The notes under the pieces: generated by a model
Seen by the model: the letters and a program-made list of their open reading frames with translations, nothing else
What the model was told of the DNA's origin: nothing
Database searches by the model: none
Position numbers and translations under genes: made by a program
Source of the DNA: Mesorhizobium xinjiangense
Lineage (GTDB): Bacteria > Pseudomonadota > Alphaproteobacteria > Rhizobiales > Rhizobiaceae
Direction of reading: 5' to 3'
NCBI RefSeq assembly: GCF_009749525.1
Contig: NZ_WOAC01000009.1
Coordinates: 62,001-126,000 of the forward strand
Length of the DNA stretch: 64,000 bases
In this document: positions 47,975-56,843 of the stretch, piece by piece
Numbering within the stretch: the first letter of the stretch is position 1
How the letters are laid out: each line of letters begins with the position of its first letter

Positions 47975-50251
47975 ATGTCCCGGCTCGGCACGATCACCCG
48001 GCGCGGCTTTCTCATCGCCGCCGCGGCAATCGCCGGCGGTGTCGCCGTCGGCTACTATTACGTCCGCGCGCCCTATCCCAACCCGCTTGAAGACGATCTC
48101 GACAGCGGCGAGGCCACCTTCAATCCCTATGTGAAGATCACCGCCGACAACGCCGTCACCGTCATCGCGCCGCGCGCCGAGATGGGCCAGGGCGTTTCGA
48201 CCACGCTGGCCGCCCTCGTTGCCGAGGAACTCGGCGTCGGGCTCGACGACATTTCGGTCGAGCACGGGCCAGCGTCCTACGCCTATTACAATTCGGCCAT
48301 GCTGGCCGAGGGCGGTCCATTCCCCCTCTTCGACGAGGGCATGATCGCGCAAACCATGCGCGGCGCCATGGGCGCGGCCGGCAAGGTGCTGGGCCTTCAG
48401 GCGACGGGCGGTTCCTCGTCGGTGCGCGACGGCTTCGAGCGCATGCGCCGGGCCGGTGCCGCCGCCCGCCACATGCTGACGGCGGCCGCCGCGAATGCGC
48501 TCGGCGTCTCCGCGAACGAACTGACAATCCGCGGCAAGTCGATCCTGCACGAGGTTTCAGGCCGTTCCGTCACTTTCGGCGCGGTCGCCGCCGCGGCCGC
48601 CGAGATCGACCCGCCATCGCAGATCACGCTCAAGGAGCCTGGCGAATGGCGGCTCCTGGGCAAGCCGCAACCGCGTGTCGACATGGCGGCAAAGGTGACG
48701 GGCGCGCCGATCTTCGGCATCGATGTGCACCTGCCCGAGATGCTCTACGGCACGGTCAGGATGAGCCCGCGCTTTGGAGCAAGACCGATCGAGACCGACC
48801 TTTCAAGGGCCGAGGCCATGCCCGGGGTCGTCGCCATCGTGCCGATCGACACGACATACGGTCACGGCTTCGGCGTGATCGCCGAAAACACCTGGGCCGC
48901 CTTCCAGGCCGCCGCGGCGATCGAGGTCGAATGGGGGCCGGCAGACTATCCGGCCGACGACGCGGCGATCGAAGCCGCGTTCAAACAGGCGCTTGCCTCC
49001 GGCGCGGGCGACATTCTGCGCGACGACGGCGATGTGGACGCGGCCTTTGCCGACGCGCCGGCCGAACGGGTGATCGAGGCCGACTACGCCGTTCCCTTCC
49101 TTGCCCATGCCTGCATGGAGCCGATGAACGCCACGGCACGGCTCAGCGGCGGCGTGCTCGAGCTATGGTCGCCCAATCAGGTGCCGACCCTGACGCGCCA
49201 ACTGTGCGCCGATCTCGCCGGCGTCGAGATCGAAAGCGTCAATGTGCACACGACGCATCTCGGCGGCGGCTTCGGGCGGCGCGGCGAGATGGGTTTTTCC
49301 ATGTATGCCACCCTGCTGGCCCGGCACGCCGACGGTCGCCCGGTCAAGGTCACCTGGACGCGCGAGGAGGACGTCGCCCATGACGTCTATCGTCCTGCGG
49401 CGCGTGGCCGCTTTCGCGCCCGTCTCGGCGAGGACGGCCTGCCCGTCGCGCTCGACATGCGCATTGCCTCGCCCTCCATCATGGCCAGCGTGCTCAAGCG
49501 CACATTCCCATCCATTTCGCCGGTCGGACCTGACAAATCGATCGTCGAGGGGTCCTTCGACCAGCCCTATTCCATCGCCGATTACCGGGTCGGCGCGGTC
49601 GAGACGCCGCTCGGCATTCCCGTCGGCTTCTGGCGATCGGTCGGCAACTCCTATAACGGCTTCTTCCACGAATGCTTCCTCGACGAGATCGCCACTGCCG
49701 CAAAGCTCGATCCGCTCGCCATGCGCCGCACCCTGATGGGCGAGCACCCCGCGGCGCTCAAGGTGCTCGACCGGCTGGCCGAGATCTCGAACTGGAGCGC
49801 GCCCGTGCCCGCGGGGCGGGCGAAAGGCATGGCCTTTACGCTTTCCTTCGGCTCATGGGTGGCCGAGGCGGTCGAGATCGCCGAGACCGGACAGGGCATC
49901 CGCATCGACAAGGTCTGGATCGTCGCCGATGTCGGGCGTGCCCTCGATCCCGCGATCATCGAAGCCCAGCTCGTCTCCGGCGCCGTCTTCGGCCTATCAT
50001 CGGCCATGAACCAGGAGATCACCTTTGCCGACGGCATGACAGAGCAGTCGAATTTTCACGATTTCGACGCCATGCGCATCAACCAGTGCCCGCAATTCGA
50101 GATCGCAATCCTGGAGAACTACCATCGCATGGGTGGAGTAGGCGAGATCGCCACGCCGCCTGCCGTGCCGGCGCTCGCCAATGCGGTCTTCGCGCTTACC
50201 GGCAAGCGCGTGCGCCGGCTGCCACTGTCGAACGCGGTTGAGTTCGTCTGA
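47975..50251 (+). CDS. Molybdopterin-binding subunit, xanthine dehydrogenase/IorB family
   Basis: 758 aa. The N-terminus is a twin-arginine-type signal (TITRRGFLIAAAAIAGGVAVGYYY), so the enzyme faces the periplasm. The aldehyde oxidase/xanthine dehydrogenase molybdopterin domains follow (VIAPRAEMGQGVSTTLAALVAEELG; THLGGGFGRRGEMGF; GGVGEIATPPAVPALANAV with the conserved C-terminal glutamate in GVGE). The substrate, probably an aldehyde or N-heterocycle, cannot be told. No cytochrome c subunit or XdhC-type maturation gene is adjacent. It forms an operon with the iron-sulfur gene under TetR control. Confidence 0.92.
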   Translation: MSRLGTITRRGFLIAAAAIAGGVAVGYYYVRAPYPNPLEDDLDSGEATFNPYVKITADNAVTVIAPRAEMGQGVSTTLAALVAEELGVGLDDISVEHGPASYAYYNSAMLAEGGPFPLFDEGMIAQTMRGAMGAAGKVLGLQATGGSSSVRDGFERMRRAGAAARHMLTAAAANALGVSANELTIRGKSILHEVSGRSVTFGAVAAAAAEIDPPSQITLKEPGEWRLLGKPQPRVDMAAKVTGAPIFGIDVHLPEMLYGTVRMSPRFGARPIETDLSRAEAMPGVVAIVPIDTTYGHGFGVIAENTWAAFQAAAAIEVEWGPADYPADDAAIEAAFKQALASGAGDILRDDGDVDAAFADAPAERVIEADYAVPFLAHACMEPMNATARLSGGVLELWSPNQVPTLTRQLCADLAGVEIESVNVHTTHLGGGFGRRGEMGFSMYATLLARHADGRPVKVTWTREEDVAHDVYRPAARGRFRARLGEDGLPVALDMRIASPSIMASVLKRTFPSISPVGPDKSIVEGSFDQPYSIADYRVGAVETPLGIPVGFWRSVGNSYNGFFHECFLDEIATAAKLDPLAMRRTLMGEHPAALKVLDRLAEISNWSAPVPAGRAKGMAFTLSFGSWVAEAVEIAETGQGIRIDKVWIVADVGRALDPAIIEAQLVSGAVFGLSSAMNQEITFADGMTEQSNFHDFDAMRINQCPQFEIAILENYHRMGGVGEIATPPAVPALANAVFALTGKRVRRLPLSNAVEFV

Positions 50252-50380
50252 TGTCACGCATGCGCAAGACTGGCCGCAACGGCGAATGAATACTCAGGAC
50301 CGTCGGCCCGGCAGGCACGGGATATTAAGTTCATCGCGTGTTGAACAATTAATATTCGGGCTGCGCTTGTGAAAACAGTA

Positions 50381-50426
50381 ATCCTGTTGTCAACCATTTG
50401 TCAGGATCAATCAAACCATGAATATT
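50381..50426 (+). promoter_or_regulatory. Promoter and operator region of the RND efflux genes
   Basis: TTGTCA (50398-50403), 17 bases, AATATT (50421-50426) is a fair promoter. It is overlapped by ATCCTG-N15-CAGGAT (50381-50407), and TTGTCA occurs twice 11 bases apart. CATTTGTCAG (50395-50404) is identical to part of the TetR-type operator at 47432-47441. It lies in the 330-bp gap 50252-50581, where no gene was found. Confidence 0.55.
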
Positions 50427-50581
50427 TCTGGCTGTTTCAAGTCGGCACTATCGTCTAGAACTGCGCCCGCCTGCGGTAATTGTCACCCTGGCGTTGAATG
50501 GATTGTGCCGGCCACCCATATCGGAATGCGTTGTGGAAGTCGGAAGGCCCTGCCGCAAGAACCGGAGACCGGGTGATCGGA

Positions 50582-51715
50582 ATGCCGAAAATACCCTTTC
50601 ACAGATTGGCGGCTTTCGTCGTCTTGGCCGTAGCGGCGGCATGGGTCGTGACCGGTCAGTTCTCCTCTGTCGGCAGCGCCGTCGCCGTCGGCGAGGAAGA
50701 TCCGGCCGCCAGCACGTCCGAGCCGCCGGCCACGCCGCTGCGCACTGTCGCTGTCGTTGCGCCGCAACACATCGACCATGCGCGCACCATCCGCATTTCG
50801 GGCGTGACCGAAGCCAACAAGCGCTCCAGCCTTGCCGCGCGCAGCGGCGGCATCATCGACACCATCCCGGTCAGCGAGGGCAGCCTTGTGAAAAAGGGCG
50901 ATCTGATCCTCGCCCTCGACGCCGAGGAAAGGCCGGCGGCCGTTGCAATGGCCGAGGCTTTGGTCGCCCAGCGTGAATCCGAATATGACGCCGCCCAAAA
51001 GCTGCTCAAGAGCGGCAATATGGCGAAGCTGCAGGGCGAAAGCGCCCGCGCCGCGCTTACCGCCGCCCGCTCGCAGCTCGAAACGGCCAAGGCCGAGCTG
51101 GCGCGAAGCGAGATCCGCGCGCCGTTCGACGGCATTGTCGACCAGGTCGACGTGGAGGAGGGCAGCGCCATCCAGCAGGGTGCGGAAGTCGCGACGATCC
51201 TCAGCCTTGATCCGGTTCTCGCCGTCGGCGAAGTGAGCGAGCAAGACCTGTCGCAACTGGAGCCCGGCGCCAGCGCCGAGGTGCGGCTGGTCAACGGCCA
51301 GCGGGTCAGCGGCGCGCTGCGCTATTTGAGCCGTGACGCCTCGCCGCAGACGCGCACCTTTCGCATCGAGGTTGCCGTTCCCAACCCGGACCGCGCCATA
51401 CCGGCCGGCATGACCGCCGAGATCGTCCTGCAGGCTGAAAAGGTGCGCGCCGTCAAGCTGCCGCGCTCGGTCGTCACCCTGTCGGAACGTGGCGAACTGG
51501 GCATCCGCATCGCCACGCCGGACGATACGGTCAACTTCATTCCGATCGATATTGTCGAGGACACGCCGGAGGCCCTGGTGCTGGCCGGCATCCCCGAGGA
51601 TGCACGCATCATCGTCTCCGGGCAGGAGCTGGTGTCCGAAGGCGACAAGGTCGCGACCGTCGAGGCCAATGAAAGCGTCATTCGCCGGCTGGTCGGCGAT
51701 GTTGCGGCCCGGTAA
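50582..51715 (+). CDS. RND efflux periplasmic adaptor subunit
   Basis: 377 aa of the HlyD/AcrA family. An N-terminal signal or anchor helix (LAAFVVLAVAAAWVVTGQF) is followed by the first lipoyl half, a helical hairpin (ALVAQRESEYDAAQKLLKSGNMAK...AKAELARSEIRAPFDG), the second lipoyl half, a beta-barrel (VLAVGEVSEQDLSQLEPG) and a membrane-proximal domain. It links the RND pump, encoded 24 bp downstream, to an outer-membrane channel not present here. ATG 50582 is used; a GTG at 50573 with GGAG upstream is a close alternative. Confidence 0.92.
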   Translation: MPKIPFHRLAAFVVLAVAAAWVVTGQFSSVGSAVAVGEEDPAASTSEPPATPLRTVAVVAPQHIDHARTIRISGVTEANKRSSLAARSGGIIDTIPVSEGSLVKKGDLILALDAEERPAAVAMAEALVAQRESEYDAAQKLLKSGNMAKLQGESARAALTAARSQLETAKAELARSEIRAPFDGIVDQVDVEEGSAIQQGAEVATILSLDPVLAVGEVSEQDLSQLEPGASAEVRLVNGQRVSGALRYLSRDASPQTRTFRIEVAVPNPDRAIPAGMTAEIVLQAEKVRAVKLPRSVVTLSERGELGIRIATPDDTVNFIPIDIVEDTPEALVLAGIPEDARIIVSGQELVSEGDKVATVEANESVIRRLVGDVAAR

Positions 51716-51739
51716 CACGAAGGATGGGCGCTGGCTGAG

Positions 51740-54700
51740 ATGGGCATTGTCGACTACGCCATACGCAACGTCCGGCTGACGATCTCGATCCTGCTGTTCT
51801 TCCTGATCGCGGGCACGATGGCTTATCAGTCCATCCCGAAGGAAGCCGAGCCGGACATCCAGATTCCGATCATCTATGTGAGCCTCACCTATCAGGGCAT
51901 TTCGCCCGAGGATTCGGAGCGCCTGCTTCTGCGGCCCGTCGAGACCCGGCTGAAATCGATCAGCGGCATCAAGGAGATGCGCTCGACGGCCTATCAGGGC
52001 GGCGGCAACGTCATCGTCGAATTCCAGGCCGGATCGGATCTCGACCGGGCGCTGGAGGACGTGCGCAACAAGGTCGCCGACGCCGAGCAGGATCTGCCGG
52101 AAGACGTTGACGAACCGTCCGTCAACGAGGTCAACCTGTCGGAGTTCCCGATCCTCGTCGTGACGCTTGCAGGCGATGTGCCCGAACGCACGCTGACGCG
52201 TGCCGCGCGCGAGCTTCGTGACCGCATCGAGGAAATCCCGAGTGTTCTGGACGGCGCCCTTCAGGGGGCGCGCGAGGATCTGGTCGAGGTCGTCATCGAC
52301 CCGATGAAACTGTCCTCCTACGGGCTGCAGCTCGGTGAGCTTGTCACCGCCGTGCACGCCAACAATGCGCTGGTTGCTGCGGGAGCGATGGAGGGCAGCG
52401 AGGGAAAATACGCCGTCAAGGTGCCTGCGCTGATCGAGACCGCGGAGGATATAGCCAACCTGCCGATCGTCGCCCAGAACAATGCCGTCGTGCGGGCGCG
52501 CGATCTCGCCACCATCCGCTCCACCTTCAAGGACGCCGAGACGATTACGCGTGTCGACGGCCAGCCGGCGATCGCCATCGAGGTTTCCAAGCGCACCGGC
52601 GCAAATCTCGTCGAAACGGTCGACGCGGTGAAGGCGGTCGCCGCGGAGTACCAGGAGCTCCTGCCGGAGGGGGCGACGATCTCCTACAGCCAGGACAAGT
52701 CGACTATGATCCGCCAGCTTCTCGGCGATCTGGAAAACTCCGTCCTGACCGCCGTCATCCTGGTCTTCATCGTCATCCTCTATGCCCTTTCGGGCCGCGC
52801 CTCACTGCTCATCGGCCTGGCCATTCCAGCCTCCTTCCTGATGGGCATCATGTGGCTGGCGCTCGCCGGCTACACGGTCAACATCGTCGTTCTGTTCTCG
52901 CTCATACTGGCTGTCGGCATGCTGGTCGACGACGCCATCATCGTCACCGAATTCGCCGAGCGCCGCATGACCGAGGGCATGCCCAAGACGGAAGCCTTCG
53001 CGCTTGCCGCGCGACGCATGGCCGGCCCGGTGGTGGCGGCCACGGCAACGCGTGTCGCCGCCTTCTCGCCGCTTCTGTTCTGGCCGGGCGTCGTCGGCGA
53101 GTTCATGAAGTACATGCCGATCACCCTGATCGTCACGCTGTCCTCCTCGCTCATCTACGCGCTCATCTTCGTGCCGGCGCTCGGCGCCCTGTTTGCCCGC
53201 CCGATGGTCGAGGAACAGCAGCGTGACGGCTGGTACATGCGCTTTGTCCATCGGGCCGTGCGCCATCCCTTCATCGTCACCTTCGCCACCATCGCCGCAC
53301 TGGTCGCCGTGCCATACGCCTACGGCACATACGGCAAGGGCGTGGAATTCTTCCCCAGCGTCGAACCCGAATACGGGCTGCTCTACGTGCATGCCCGCGG
53401 CAATCTCTCGCTCGAGGAACAGGACATTCTCGTCAGCGCGGCCGAGCGGCGCATGCTCGGATGGCCCGGCATCGAGACGATCTATACCCGTGTCGGCCAG
53501 ACGCGCGGCGGCGGCTTCGAGGTCGACGAGGACGTGATCGGGGTCATCCAGTACGAGTTCGTCGACTGGCGCGAACGCAAGCCGGCCAGCGAGATCCTCG
53601 ACGATCTGCGCGCAGCCATGACCGGCATACCGGGCGCCGACATCGAGGTTTCGGTACCCGATGCCGGACCGCCGACCGGCAAGGCGATCCAGATCAGGCT
53701 GTCGGCCAGCGAGCCCGAAGGGCTCGACCAGGTGGCGCGCGAGACTGCGGCCATGCTGCGCACGGTCCCCGACGTGATCGACATTTCCAACGGCCTGCCG
53801 CCGCCCGGCATCGACTGGGAGCTCGAAGTCAACCGCTCCATGGCCGCCCGGTTCGGCATCGGCCCTGGATCGGTGGGCACAGTGGTGCAACTCGTCACCA
53901 ACGGCCTGAAGCTGTCCGAATACCGTCCCGCCGGCGTCGACGACGCCGTGGAGATCCGCCTGCGCCTGCCCGAGGACCGGCGAACGCTGGCCACGCTCGA
54001 CCAGCTCAGGGTGGAAACCCCCGAAGGCTCGGTTCCGATCTCCACCTTCGTGTCGCGCAGGCCGGCGCAGAGCACCGGCACGCTGACCCGCATCGACGGC
54101 GTGCGCACCGTGACGGTGCAGGCGGGCATTCGCGAAGGCGTGCAGGCCGACCCTGTGCGCCAACAGGTCGTGGCCAATCTCGAGGAGATGGACCTCGCCG
54201 GCCAGGGCGTGCGCTGGAAGCTCGCCGGCGAGGACGAGGAACAGCAGGCGGCGAGCGACTTCCTGTCGAAGGCCTTCGGCGCCGCGATCTTCCTCATCTT
54301 CGTCGTCCTGCTGGCGCTGCTCAACAAGTTCATCTCCGTCGGCCTGGTGCTCATGGCCGTCGTCATGTCGACCATCGGCGTGCTGCTCGGCCTCCTGATC
54401 ATGGGCCAGCCCTTCGGCATCGTCATGACCGGCATCGGCGTCATTGCGCTGGCCGGCGTCGTGGTGAACAACAATATCGTGCTGATCGACACCTATGACA
54501 GGCTGCGCCGCGAGGGCTGGGACAAGCTCGACGCGGTTCTCCAGACCTGCCGCGAGCGTGCCCGGCCGGTGGTCCTGACGGCCGTGACGGCGATACTGGG
54601 CGTTCTGCCGATCGCCTTCGGCTTCAATCTCGAGCTTTTGAACCATGAGATGACGATCGGTGCGCCCTCCACCCAATGGTGGATCGCGCTGTCGAGCGCC

Positions 54701-54892
54701 ATCGTCTTCGGCCTTGCCTTCTCGACCATCCTGACGCTGGTCGTCACGCCGTCACTGCTGATGATCGTCACGCGCAGCAACGAGTCCAGGCTCTACGCCT
54801 TTCTGCGCCGCTTCCGCCGCAAGCGCGGAAAGGACGAAGACCGGACGGCCGCAAAGACTGATGCGGCCGGCCTGCGGAAGGCGGCCGAATAG
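51740..54892 (+). CDS. RND-family efflux transporter permease
   Basis: 1050 aa, full length, with 12 membrane helices in two halves and two large periplasmic loops. The proton-relay aspartates of helix 4 are in LAVGMLVDDAIIVTEFAERR. The first loop begins YQSIPKEAEPDIQIPIIYVSLTYQG, typical of the MdtC/MexF/CzcA-related branch with unknown substrate. A proton-driven exporter with the upstream adaptor. The nearby TetR gene may regulate the pair. Confidence 0.95.
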   Translation: MGIVDYAIRNVRLTISILLFFLIAGTMAYQSIPKEAEPDIQIPIIYVSLTYQGISPEDSERLLLRPVETRLKSISGIKEMRSTAYQGGGNVIVEFQAGSDLDRALEDVRNKVADAEQDLPEDVDEPSVNEVNLSEFPILVVTLAGDVPERTLTRAARELRDRIEEIPSVLDGALQGAREDLVEVVIDPMKLSSYGLQLGELVTAVHANNALVAAGAMEGSEGKYAVKVPALIETAEDIANLPIVAQNNAVVRARDLATIRSTFKDAETITRVDGQPAIAIEVSKRTGANLVETVDAVKAVAAEYQELLPEGATISYSQDKSTMIRQLLGDLENSVLTAVILVFIVILYALSGRASLLIGLAIPASFLMGIMWLALAGYTVNIVVLFSLILAVGMLVDDAIIVTEFAERRMTEGMPKTEAFALAARRMAGPVVAATATRVAAFSPLLFWPGVVGEFMKYMPITLIVTLSSSLIYALIFVPALGALFARPMVEEQQRDGWYMRFVHRAVRHPFIVTFATIAALVAVPYAYGTYGKGVEFFPSVEPEYGLLYVHARGNLSLEEQDILVSAAERRMLGWPGIETIYTRVGQTRGGGFEVDEDVIGVIQYEFVDWRERKPASEILDDLRAAMTGIPGADIEVSVPDAGPPTGKAIQIRLSASEPEGLDQVARETAAMLRTVPDVIDISNGLPPPGIDWELEVNRSMAARFGIGPGSVGTVVQLVTNGLKLSEYRPAGVDDAVEIRLRLPEDRRTLATLDQLRVETPEGSVPISTFVSRRPAQSTGTLTRIDGVRTVTVQAGIREGVQADPVRQQVVANLEEMDLAGQGVRWKLAGEDEEQQAASDFLSKAFGAAIFLIFVVLLALLNKFISVGLVLMAVVMSTIGVLLGLLIMGQPFGIVMTGIGVIALAGVVVNNNIVLIDTYDRLRREGWDKLDAVLQTCRERARPVVLTAVTAILGVLPIAFGFNLELLNHEMTIGAPSTQWWIALSSAIVFGLAFSTILTLVVTPSLLMIVTRSNESRLYAFLRRFRRKRGKDEDRTAAKTDAAGLRKAAE

Positions 54893-54901
54893 CTCAATAG
54901 C

Positions 54902-55858
54902 TCACGCCGCCACCCGATACGCTCCGTCGAGCTTCAGATCGGAAATCGCCTGGCACAGTGCCTCGACCGGGTCGGTTTCGGGTACTGTTCCCAGCAGGTT
55001 GGCGAGCTTCGTCCCGTCGAGCGAATGGCCTATGCGCCACAGATAGGACATGATGGCGATCTCGCGCATCATCGGCACGAAAAGGCCCGCCGTTCTCCAA
55101 AACGGCCAGGAGACGCCGCGCTTCGCCAGCGGACGGCCGACCGCCTGTTCGACAGCGCGCTTCATCTCCTCGCCGGTCAATGTGTGTCCGGCGAAATGAT
55201 AGCTGTCGAAGTCCGCACACTCGGCGCGCCGTTCCGCCAGCAGCGCGAAGGCCTCGCCGAGATCGGGCAGATAGGCGAAGGCGTGCGGCAGGTCCATCGG
55301 TCCCGGCCAGACGAGAACGTCCTTGTCCAGCTTCGACAGGATGACGAGGTCGAGCCAGGCTTGCGGCCGGGTGCCGCCGTAGAAATCGCCGGCGCGCAGG
55401 ATGAGCGTCTGCACGCCGGCCTTCTCGGCCTGCTCGGCAAAGAGGTTTTCCATCGCGATGCGGATCTCGGCCTTCTCGGTCGAGGCGACCTGCGGGGCGT
55501 CCTCCTTCATGCCGGGATGAACCGCATGACCGAAATTGTAGACATTGCCCGGCAGCATGTGTGTTGCCCCGGTGGCTTGCGCCGCGGCCGCGACATTCTC
55601 GGCCATCGGCAGCACCGTTTCACGCCACTCGGTGTATTGCGGATTGAGCGCATTGACGATGACGTCGGCGCCTTCGCAAGCCTTGATCAGGCCGATGCGG
55701 TCGAAGGCATCGACCTGCACGGCCTCGACCCCGGGCGCGAGCGTTGCCGCCTTGGCGCCGCGCGCCGCGCCCTTGACCCGCCATCCGCGTTTGATAAAGG
55801 CGCGCGCGGCCGCATCACCGACCCGTCCCGCTGCGCCCAGAACGATTGCTGTATTCAT
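54902..55858 (-). CDS. NAD(P)-dependent epimerase/dehydratase-like (NmrA/SDR) protein
   Basis: 318 aa. The N-terminus has the Rossmann loop IVLGAAGRVGDAAARAF, an extended/atypical short-chain dehydrogenase form. An NVYNFGH segment stands where the YxxxK motif is usually found, so enzymatic activity is uncertain. The ATG at 55858 has AGGAG upstream. It is divergent from a LysR gene, with a 97-bp shared gap holding inverted repeats, so it is the likely target of that regulator. Confidence 0.82.
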   Translation of the reverse strand: MNTAIVLGAAGRVGDAAARAFIKRGWRVKGAARGAKAATLAPGVEAVQVDAFDRIGLIKACEGADVIVNALNPQYTEWRETVLPMAENVAAAAQATGATHMLPGNVYNFGHAVHPGMKEDAPQVASTEKAEIRIAMENLFAEQAEKAGVQTLILRAGDFYGGTRPQAWLDLVILSKLDKDVLVWPGPMDLPHAFAYLPDLGEAFALLAERRAECADFDSYHFAGHTLTGEEMKRAVEQAVGRPLAKRGVSWPFWRTAGLFVPMMREIAIMSYLWRIGHSLDGTKLANLLGTVPETDPVEALCQAISDLKLDGAYRVAA

Positions 55859-55903
55859 GTTTCTGCTCCTTGCTGACGGCTGCAAGATGGGTCATTTGAA
55901 CAT

Positions 55904-55950
55904 GAATTTATATTCGACGATTGTGCTTTCTAGATATTCACTGTTGAATA
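55904..55950. promoter_or_regulatory. Paired inverted repeats between the SDR-like and LysR genes
   Basis: TATTCA-CTGT-TGAATA (55935-55950) is perfect and ends 5 bases before the LysR ATG. GAAT-TTAT-ATTC (55904-55915) lies 31 bp upstream of it. Both share GAAT/ATTC arms about three helical turns apart, as expected for recognition and activation sites of a LysR-type regulator. Confidence 0.6.
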
Positions 55951-55955
55951 GAGCT

Positions 55956-56843
55956 ATGAGCGATCTCGACTGGAACCTTATCCGCAGCTTCCTGGCTGTC
56001 GCAGAGGCAGGCAGCCTTTCCGGGGCCGCGCGCCGGCTCTCGGCCAGCCAGCCGACGCTCGGACGTCACATCGCCGAACTTGAGCGGGCGCTGGGCGCAA
56101 CCCTGTTTCGCCGCGGCCGGGGCGGCTACGCGCTGACAGATCAGGGCGCCGTTCTGCTCGAGCGCGCGCGGCAGGTCGGCGGCCATGCCGACGCCTTCGT
56201 TCGGCTTGCCCAGGGTGCTGCGGCGAATGTCGCCGGCACGGTGCGCATTACCGCCAGCGAAGTGGTCGCGGCTCATGTGCTGCCGGACATGCTGGCGCGG
56301 TTCGCGGAGATGGAACCGGAGATCGAATTCGAAATCGTCGCCTCCAATCAGGTCGACAATCTGCTACGCCGCGACGCCGACATCGCCATCCGAATGACGG
56401 AGCCGACCCAGCTCGATCTCGTGGTGCGCAAGATAGCCGATCTGCCGCTGACGGCCTGCGCGGCCACGGCCTATCTGGATCGGCGCGGTCGCCCCTCGGC
56501 GCCGGAAGATCTGCTCGATCACGACCTGATCGGCTTTGACCGCGGCACCGAGATCATCGACGAATTCGCACGGCTCGGCGTTGTCATCGACCGTCACGCA
56601 TTCCGCTTCAGAACCGACAACCAGATCGTCGTCTGGCAGGCGATCAAGGCCGGCAACGGCATCGGTTTCGCGCAAAGCTCGCTCGTCGCCCGGACACCGC
56701 AGGTCGAGGTGGTGCTGCCCGGCTTGCCGCTGCCGCGTCTGCCCGTATGGCTTGCCATGCATCGCGACCTGCGCACCAGTCCGCGCGTGCGCCTGGTGCG
56801 CGACTTTCTCTTCGACGAACTGAAGCGCTATTCGGCCGGCTGA
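55956..56843 (+). CDS. LysR-family transcriptional regulator
   Basis: 295 aa. The winged helix-turn-helix is at residues 4-62 (WNLIRSFLAVAEAGSLSGAARRLSASQPTLGRHIAELERALG), followed by the periplasmic-binding-like effector domain. It is divergent from the SDR-like oxidoreductase and convergent with the MFS gene, which it overlaps by 16 bp at the 3' ends. It probably controls the oxidoreductase through the inverted repeats in the gap. The ATG at 55956 sits directly behind one of them. Confidence 0.93.
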   Translation: MSDLDWNLIRSFLAVAEAGSLSGAARRLSASQPTLGRHIAELERALGATLFRRGRGGYALTDQGAVLLERARQVGGHADAFVRLAQGAAANVAGTVRITASEVVAAHVLPDMLARFAEMEPEIEFEIVASNQVDNLLRRDADIAIRMTEPTQLDLVVRKIADLPLTACAATAYLDRRGRPSAPEDLLDHDLIGFDRGTEIIDEFARLGVVIDRHAFRFRTDNQIVVWQAIKAGNGIGFAQSSLVARTPQVEVVLPGLPLPRLPVWLAMHRDLRTSPRVRLVRDFLFDELKRYSAG

